DNA of 20,239 nt, taken from NCBI GenBank assembly GCA_030748365.1, contig JASMME010000007.1, forward strand, positions 1 through 20,239. Direction: 5' to 3'. Made by a program: the position numbers and the translations under genes. Below are positions 15,553 to 20,239 of the stretch, in pieces (position 1 is the stretch's first letter; each line of letters begins with the position of its first letter). Below the pieces are notes generated by a model. The model was not told the origin of the DNA. It saw only the letters and a program-made list of their open reading frames with translations, and did no database searches. The DNA comes from Lutibacter sp. Its GTDB lineage: Bacteria > Bacteroidota > Bacteroidia > Flavobacteriales > Flavobacteriaceae.

Positions 15553-17019
15553 ATGGCTGCCTTACAACCCAACCGTTCAAGGAGAAAATTTATCAAGAAG
15601 AACCTGCTGGCCTCCACGCTCTTTATCGTGCCACGTCACGTATTGGGAGGGGTGGGTTATACAGCGCCGAGCGACCAACTCAATATTGCTGGGATTGGCG
15701 TTGGTGGAAAAGGCAGTTCAGACATTCTCAACGCTTCTGTAGGTGGCAGAGAGCGGGTCGTGGCACTTTGTGATATTGATCCCCGAGGTGCCCATGGGGT
15801 TCTCCATTCCAGAAAGCAGTTTTCTGGCGCGCGTTTTTATACAGATTTCCGGCGGCTTTTAGACCAGGAAAAAGACCTCGATGCGGTCACTATTTCCACC
15901 CCCGATCACACCCATGCGGTCATTGCTGCCAAGGCCATGCTCAGGGGCAAACACGTATACGTACAAAAACCCCTTAGCCACAATATCAGGGAGGCGCGTT
16001 TACTAACGGAGATGGCACGTGAGCAACGCGTGGTTACCCAAATGGGAAATCAGGGCGCCTCCAATCCCGATCAACAAGCAATCGCTGATTGGGTAGAAAA
16101 AAAAATCATCGGCAAGATCCACAAGATACAGGTTTGGACAAATCGCCCTGTATGGCCTCAGGGCATCGTGATGCCGAAAGCACAAGCAGCCAAACAACCA
16201 GACGAACTGGCCTGGGATTTGTGGCTTGGTCCTGCCAAAAAAACGCCCTATAACCCCGCCCTACATCCATTTAACTGGCGGGGCTGGTGGGCCTATGGTA
16301 CGGGTGCCCTGGGCGATATGGGTTGTCATATCATAGACATACCCTTTAGGGCCCTAAAGCTGGGTCATGCAAAGGATGTAGAATGCAGTATCGGTAGTGT
16401 ATTCACCAAGATGTGGTCGCCGGAATATATTCCTGAAGGTTGTCCGCCTTCTTCTTATGTCAGTATGCATTTCCCCCCCTCTTCAAAGAATGATAGTCCC
16501 GTGGAAATGGTATGGACAGATGGAGGTATCCGCCCCCCTCACCCAGCCCTGATTCCTGCTGAGGAAGACCTGACAGGAGTGGGTAATGAGAACGGTGTTA
16601 TCATGATTGGTGAAAAAGGCATCATCACAGCTGGTCCCTATGGGATTTCGCCAAAACTTCACAGAAAAGGCCTCCCCCCACTCAGTCATATAGCTGATCC
16701 TTCCAGAAGCACCACGCGGGCGCCTGAATGGGGACATCAACAGGCTTGGATCGATGCCTGTAAAGCAGGCTTTAACAGCAAAGAACACCAAAAACTCACC
16801 GCTTCATTTGACTACGCTGGCCCACTGACAGAGGCCGTACTGATGGGAAATATTGCTATCAGGTCTTACCTGTTGCGGCGTAAAAAATCCCCGAATGGCT
16901 TTGATTATTTCGGGCGGAAGAAATTGCGATGGAATGGTAAAGAAATGCGGGTCACCAACCTAGAACAAGCCAATCAGTTTGTGGGAAGGGACTATCGGAA
17001 GGGTTGGGAGCTCTTTTGA
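15553..17019 (+). CDS. Tat-exported Gfo/Idh/MocA-family oxidoreductase
   Basis: Second Gfo/Idh/MocA enzyme, 488 residues from the ATG at 15553. That start places the twin-arginine SRRKFIKK at 9-16, near the N-terminus; a GTG at 15523 would add ten residues but lies inside a hairpin. Rossmann glycine-rich segment IAGIGVGGKGSSD (45-57), CDID (73-76) and TPDHTHA (117-123). The EKP motif is QKP (138-140, VYVQKPL), the form common in the exported Bacteroidota/Planctomycetota subgroup. Catalytic-type Asp255 and His259 in GALGDMGCHIIDIPF. Members of the exported subgroup hold their NAD(P) tightly and can act as oxidoreductases or even NAD-dependent glycosidases. It is the last gene of the GMC operon and is longer than the cytosolic relative at 6477-7610, with inserts such as WTNRPVWPQG and the C-terminal extension. 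Confidence 0.88.
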   Translation: MAALQPNRSRRKFIKKNLLASTLFIVPRHVLGGVGYTAPSDQLNIAGIGVGGKGSSDILNASVGGRERVVALCDIDPRGAHGVLHSRKQFSGARFYTDFRRLLDQEKDLDAVTISTPDHTHAVIAAKAMLRGKHVYVQKPLSHNIREARLLTEMAREQRVVTQMGNQGASNPDQQAIADWVEKKIIGKIHKIQVWTNRPVWPQGIVMPKAQAAKQPDELAWDLWLGPAKKTPYNPALHPFNWRGWWAYGTGALGDMGCHIIDIPFRALKLGHAKDVECSIGSVFTKMWSPEYIPEGCPPSSYVSMHFPPSSKNDSPVEMVWTDGGIRPPHPALIPAEEDLTGVGNENGVIMIGEKGIITAGPYGISPKLHRKGLPPLSHIADPSRSTTRAPEWGHQQAWIDACKAGFNSKEHQKLTASFDYAGPLTEAVLMGNIAIRSYLLRRKKSPNGFDYFGRKKLRWNGKEMRVTNLEQANQFVGRDYRKGWELF

Positions 17020-17045
17020 GGGGCATTTCTAATAGCAATTGTTGT

Positions 17046-17085
17046 GTGCCCAAAACTTCTTATTCTGGGTATAGGTCTTTTTTTT
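17046..17085 (+). terminator. Weak intrinsic terminator candidate after the GMC operon
   Basis: A stem of 17046-17052 (GTGCCCA) with 17066-17072 (TGGGTAT), seven pairs including two G-T pairs, 13-base loop, followed within six bases by a run of eight T (17078-17085). The stem is weak and offset from the T-run. It sits 26 bases after the Gfo/Idh stop, in the right place to end the operon. Confidence 0.4.
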
Positions 17086-17162
17086 CAATTCCTTAAGAGG
17101 GAAAAGTATCTGCACAAAGGCAAATTTTTTGCTGTATAATTAGCCAGCGTTAAAATTACTGC

Positions 17163-17170
17163 TACATTTG
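17163..17170 (+). promoter_or_regulatory. Candidate -7 box for maeB
   Basis: TACATTTG fits TAnnTTTG, 26 bases before the maeB start. A TTTG at 17128-17131 is too far upstream for a -33 element (31-base spacing); TATAAT at 17135-17140 is probably fortuitous in this phylum. Confidence 0.45.
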
Positions 17171-17196
17171 TAAGTCATTGTGTAAAATCAACTGAC

Positions 17197-19491
17197 ATGA
17201 ACAAAGCGAGGAAAAGAAGGGAAGCCCTGTTGTACCACGCCAAACCCGCTCCTGGAAAGATACAGGTAGTTCCTACCAAGAAATACGCTACCCAGAAAGA
17301 CTTGGCCTTGGCCTATTCACCGGGTGTTGCCGAGCCCTGTCTGGAAATAGAGAAAGACCCCAAGAATGCTTATAAGTACACTGCCAAAGGAAACCTAGTG
17401 GCGGTTATATCCAACGGAACAGCTGTGTTGGGACTCGGTGATATTGGACCGGAAGCTTCCAAACCGGTTATGGAGGGTAAGGGTTTGTTGTTTAAAATAT
17501 TTGCAGACATTGATGTCTTTGATATTGAAGTGGACACCAAGGACATAGACGCCTTTGTAGCAACCGTAAAGAACATCGCTCCTACCTTTGGAGGAATCAA
17601 CCTCGAAGATATCAAGGCTCCAGAAGCCTTTGAGATTGAGCGTAGGTTAAAGGAGGAACTCGATATTCCCGTCATGCACGATGACCAGCACGGTACTGCC
17701 ATCATTTCGGCTGCTGCCCTGAAGAACGCCATTGAAATTGCCGGAAAGGATATTTCTAAGGTCAGCATCGTTGTCAACGGCGCTGGTGCAGCGGCTATTT
17801 CTTGTACCCGCTTATACCTGGCACTGGGTGCCCAACGAAAAAATATTGTCATGTGTGACAGCAAGGGGGTTATCAGGAAAGGCCAAGCAAACCTGACGGC
17901 TCAAAAAGCTGAATTCGCCACCGACAAATCATTGAATACGCTGGAGGAGGCCATGGTCGGAGCAGATGTGTTTATCGGGTTGTCGATTGCAGATGTCTGT
18001 ACCCCGAAAATGCTTCTGTCCATGGCTGAGAACCCGATTGTATTTGCCATGGCCAATCCCAATCCGGAGATTGCTTATAAAACAGCATTGGATACCAGGC
18101 AGGATATTATCATGGCCACCGGTAGGTCCGACCATCCCAACCAGGTAAACAATGTGCTCGGTTTTCCCTTTATTTTTAGGGGGGCACTCGATGTAAGGGC
18201 AACCAAGATAAATGAAGCCATGAAGATGGCTGCGGTACATGCCCTGGCCGATCTTGCCAAGGCGTCTGTTCCAGAACAGGTAAATATTACCTACGGCGAA
18301 ACCAACATTCAATACGGACGAGACTATATAATCCCCAAACCTTTTGATACGAGGTTGATTACTGAAATTCCGCCTGCAGTAGCCAAAGCAGCGATGGATT
18401 CCGGAGTGGCCCAGTCACCCATTACCAATTGGGAAGGCTACAAAGAGACCCTGGCGGAACGCCTGGGAACTGGTAGTAAGCTGATGCGGCTACTTACCAA
18501 TAGGGCCAAGGCAGATCCCAAAACCATCGTATTTGCGGAGGCAGACCATCTCGACGTTCTAAAAGCTGCTCAAATCGTTCACGACGATGGTATTGGCAAG
18601 CCCATCCTGCTCGGAAACAAGGAGATTATCAAAGAGCTGATGGATGAAATTAAGTTTGAGGCTAATTTGTCTATCATCGATCCAAAATCCGAAGAAGAAA
18701 AAACCAGGAGAAATCGTTTTGCAAAGTTGTACTGGGAAAAACACAAACGCCATGGCATTACGCTTTTGAATGCCCAAAAGTGGATGCGTGAGCGCAATTA
18801 TTTTGCCGCCATGATGGTCAATGAAGGGGAAGCAGACTCCCTGGTGACTGGTTACTCGAGGAGTTACCCAGCCGTTGCCAAGCCCATTATAGAGCTAATC
18901 GGAAAAGCGGAGGGGGTGCAACGGGTGGCCGCTACCAATATCATGATGACTGAGCGGGGGCCTATGTTCTTTTCCGACACCGCTTTTACGATCAATCCTA
19001 CCGAACAAGACTTGGTTCAAATAGCCAGGATGACGAACAGGGTTATGAAAATTTTTGGTGTAACCCCCCATCTTGCCATGTTGTCCTATTCCAATTTTGG
19101 TTCTTCCGAGTCAAACTCTGCTGTCAAGGTAGCGAATGCGGTTGCGCATTTGCACGAGCATTATCCTGCGATCATGGTAGACGGAGAGATCCAGGCCGAT
19201 TTTGCCTTGAGCAGGTCGCTCAGGGGTGCCAATTTTCCCTTTGCCAAGATTCATAACAAAAGGGTGAATGGTTTAATCTTTCCCGACCTGAATTCTGCCA
19301 ATATCAGTTATAAATTGATCAAGCGATTAAACAATATCGAATCGATTGGGCCCATTGTAATGGGCTTGAAAAAACCGGTGCACATTCTTCAGTTGGGTGC
19401 CAGTGTTGACGAGATTGTAAACATGGCTTGTGTAGCCATTGTCGATGCCCAGGAGAACAGTAGTAAAACAAATAATAATTACTACCTTTAG
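17197..19491 (+). CDS. maeB: NADP-dependent malic enzyme with C-terminal phosphotransacetylase-like domain (MaeB type)
   Basis: Converts malate to pyruvate with release of CO2 and reduction of NADP, linking the TCA cycle to gluconeogenesis and lipid synthesis. The 764 residues match the MaeB two-domain form. Malic enzyme domain about 1-425: Tyr40 in LALAYSPGVAEPC, TAVLGLGDIG (75-84), Lys95/Lys100 in GKGLLFK, the acidic metal site NLEDIK (135-140) and VMHDDQHGTA (159-168), and the NADP Rossmann loop VVNGAGAAA (192-200). From about 430 the PTA_PTB-like domain follows (FAEADHLDVLKAA; ATNIMMTERGPMFFSDTA; SNFGSSES; VDGEIQADFA), which in MaeB is regulatory, responding to acetyl-CoA rather than transferring phosphate. 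It precedes ruvA by 21 bases and marks the return to core chromosome. Confidence 0.96.
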   Translation: MNKARKRREALLYHAKPAPGKIQVVPTKKYATQKDLALAYSPGVAEPCLEIEKDPKNAYKYTAKGNLVAVISNGTAVLGLGDIGPEASKPVMEGKGLLFKIFADIDVFDIEVDTKDIDAFVATVKNIAPTFGGINLEDIKAPEAFEIERRLKEELDIPVMHDDQHGTAIISAAALKNAIEIAGKDISKVSIVVNGAGAAAISCTRLYLALGAQRKNIVMCDSKGVIRKGQANLTAQKAEFATDKSLNTLEEAMVGADVFIGLSIADVCTPKMLLSMAENPIVFAMANPNPEIAYKTALDTRQDIIMATGRSDHPNQVNNVLGFPFIFRGALDVRATKINEAMKMAAVHALADLAKASVPEQVNITYGETNIQYGRDYIIPKPFDTRLITEIPPAVAKAAMDSGVAQSPITNWEGYKETLAERLGTGSKLMRLLTNRAKADPKTIVFAEADHLDVLKAAQIVHDDGIGKPILLGNKEIIKELMDEIKFEANLSIIDPKSEEEKTRRNRFAKLYWEKHKRHGITLLNAQKWMRERNYFAAMMVNEGEADSLVTGYSRSYPAVAKPIIELIGKAEGVQRVAATNIMMTERGPMFFSDTAFTINPTEQDLVQIARMTNRVMKIFGVTPHLAMLSYSNFGSSESNSAVKVANAVAHLHEHYPAIMVDGEIQADFALSRSLRGANFPFAKIHNKRVNGLIFPDLNSANISYKLIKRLNNIESIGPIVMGLKKPVHILQLGASVDEIVNMACVAIVDAQENSSKTNNNYYL

Positions 19492-19512
19492 CGGTAAATA
19501 TTGTAAGTAGGG

Positions 19513-20094
19513 ATGGTAACGCATTTAAACGGAAAGTTGGTTGAAAAAAACCCTACCCATGCTGTGGTGGAAGTCAACGGTGTTGGGTATTTGGTCCATA
19601 TTTCGTTGAACACTTTCTCAAAACTTCCCGAATCAACATCGGTCTTTTTATACACCCACCTGTCTGTCAGGGAAGATGCCCATACCCTTTATGGATTCAT
19701 AGATAAAACAGAACGGGAAATATTTAGGCTATTACTCTCTGTATCAGGCGTTGGGCCTTCCATTGCTAGGACGATGCTTTCTTCTATGAACACGGATGAA
19801 ATTCAACAGGCAATCGTTTCTGGGAATGTATCCCTAATTCAATCCGTTAAGGGAATAGGTGCAAAAACAGCCCAAAGGGTACTGATAGACCTAAAAGATA
19901 AGATCGCCAAAACCTATGTGCTTGATGAAGTTTCAGATACGCCGAACAATACAAGTAAGAAGGAGGCGTTAACAGCTTTGGAGGTGCTCGGGTTTTCCAG
20001 AAAACAAAGTGAAAAGGTCTTGGACAAAATTTTAACAGAAGACAGGTCAGCGAATGTTGAACTATTGATCAAAAGAGCACTCAAAAACTTATAA
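19513..20094 (+). CDS. ruvA: Holliday junction branch migration complex subunit RuvA
   Basis: DNA-binding tetramer that recognises Holliday junctions and loads the RuvB motor during recombination repair. The 193 residues match the family. Domain I (OB fold, 1-62) shows HLNGKLVEKNP, VNGVGYLVHI and the acidic-pin region VREDAHTLYGF (52-62). Domain II has two helix-hairpin-helix motifs, LLSVSGVGPSIART (74-87) and IQSVKGIGAKTAQRVLIDLK (109-128). A linker (about 137-149) leads to domain III (150-193: ALTALEVLGFSRKQSEKVL), which contacts RuvB. It is 21 bases after maeB and 11 before the next gene, an arrangement usual for Flavobacteriaceae. Confidence 0.97.
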   Translation: MVTHLNGKLVEKNPTHAVVEVNGVGYLVHISLNTFSKLPESTSVFLYTHLSVREDAHTLYGFIDKTEREIFRLLLSVSGVGPSIARTMLSSMNTDEIQQAIVSGNVSLIQSVKGIGAKTAQRVLIDLKDKIAKTYVLDEVSDTPNNTSKKEALTALEVLGFSRKQSEKVLDKILTEDRSANVELLIKRALKNL

Positions 20095-20105
20095 GGGTAT
20101 AGCGT

Positions 20106-20239
20106 GTGTATAGATTTGTAGCGAAGTGTTTTTTCCTTTTGTTGTGCTGTGCGGTTTCAACTGAAATGGCCGCTCAAAACACGGTGGGTCAGTTAAAGGA
20201 TACGACTGTTGTCAATACCGAGATTGACACGTTAAAGTA
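20106..20239 (+). CDS. sprA: N-terminal fragment of a secreted protein, probably the T9SS translocon protein SprA (Sov)
   Basis: Only the first 44 codons are inside the window. The frame opens with GTG at 20106, two codons after an in-frame TAG, and encodes a signal-peptide-like start: a basic residue pair (YRFVAK), a Cys/Leu/Phe-rich hydrophobic core (CFFLLLCCAV), then AAQNTVGQ as a plausible cleavage site. The mature start is polar and Thr/Val-rich (KDTTVVNTEIDTLK), as at the N-terminus of SprA proteins. The assignment rests mainly on established gene order: ruvA immediately followed by sprA (sov in Porphyromonas) in many Bacteroidota. If right, the full gene is over 7 kb and encodes the giant outer-membrane channel of type IX secretion and gliding. 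The sequence seen here alone cannot prove it. Confidence 0.68.
   Translation, partial: MYRFVAKCFFLLLCCAVSTEMAAQNTVGQLKDTTVVNTEIDTLK

Noticed and set aside
17370..17864. Long antisense open frame (164 codons) on the minus strand inside maeB
   Set aside because: It lies wholly within a strongly conserved malic enzyme gene, has no family resemblance and no promoter-like sequence; it is a codon-bias shadow. The same applies to antisense frames at 12218-12604, 14200-14508 and 1508-1813.
1..20239. Search for tRNA, rRNA, CRISPR repeats, insertion sequences, integrases, riboswitches and toxin-antitoxin pairs
   Set aside because: None found by eye: gaps are short, no regularly spaced repeats or long terminal inverted repeats were seen, and every large open frame has a metabolic, transport, regulatory or core assignment.

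Overview
The window looks like chromosome of a Bacteroidota bacterium, most likely a marine-type member of the Flavobacteriaceae. The evidence is a SusC/SusD outer-membrane uptake pair, DUF1080 and Tat-type Gfo/Idh/MocA proteins of the kind common in Bacteroidota, several TAnnTTTG-like promoter boxes, and a maeB-ruvA-sprA-like gene order at the right end. SprA is the type IX secretion/gliding translocon protein, and its neighbourhood next to ruvA is typical of this phylum.

Left half (1-11769), all on the minus strand. Reading in the direction of transcription: a full-length AraC-family regulator (11769-10750); a shorter paralogue of its sensor domain that has lost the DNA-binding domain (10565-9966); a catabolic gene run comprising a Tat/lipoprotein-type sugar isomerase/epimerase (9875-8901), a nucleoside:H+ symporter-like MFS permease (8853-7621), a cytosolic Gfo/Idh/MocA oxidoreductase (7610-6477), a second TIM-barrel epimerase (6395-5343) and a DUF1080 protein of the 3-keto-glycoside hydrolase type (5268-4516). 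After a 338-base gap come susC (4177-1109) and the start of susD (1103 to the left edge).

Right half (12113-20239), all on the plus strand. A divergent operon encodes an FAD-dependent GMC oxidoreductase with an iron-sulfur-cluster cysteine motif, its Tat-exported small subunit (gluconate 2-dehydrogenase subunit 3 family), a Tat-type hydroxypyruvate-isomerase-like TIM barrel and a Tat-type Gfo/Idh/MocA protein. A weak terminator candidate and a 177-base gap then separate this from core genes: maeB (malic enzyme fused to a phosphotransacetylase-like domain), ruvA and the first 44 codons of a probable sprA.

Working together (inference): SusCD would bring a glycoside into the periplasm. The GMC/small-subunit dehydrogenase and/or the Gfo/Idh proteins would oxidise the sugar at C3. 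The DUF1080 protein would then cleave the 3-keto-glycoside by elimination/hydration rather than by a classical glycoside hydrolase, and the three TIM-barrel isomerases and two Gfo/Idh enzymes would process the keto-sugars. The AraC-type regulator lies between the two arms and probably controls both. No classical glycoside hydrolase, tRNA, rRNA, CRISPR array, transposase or integrase was seen.
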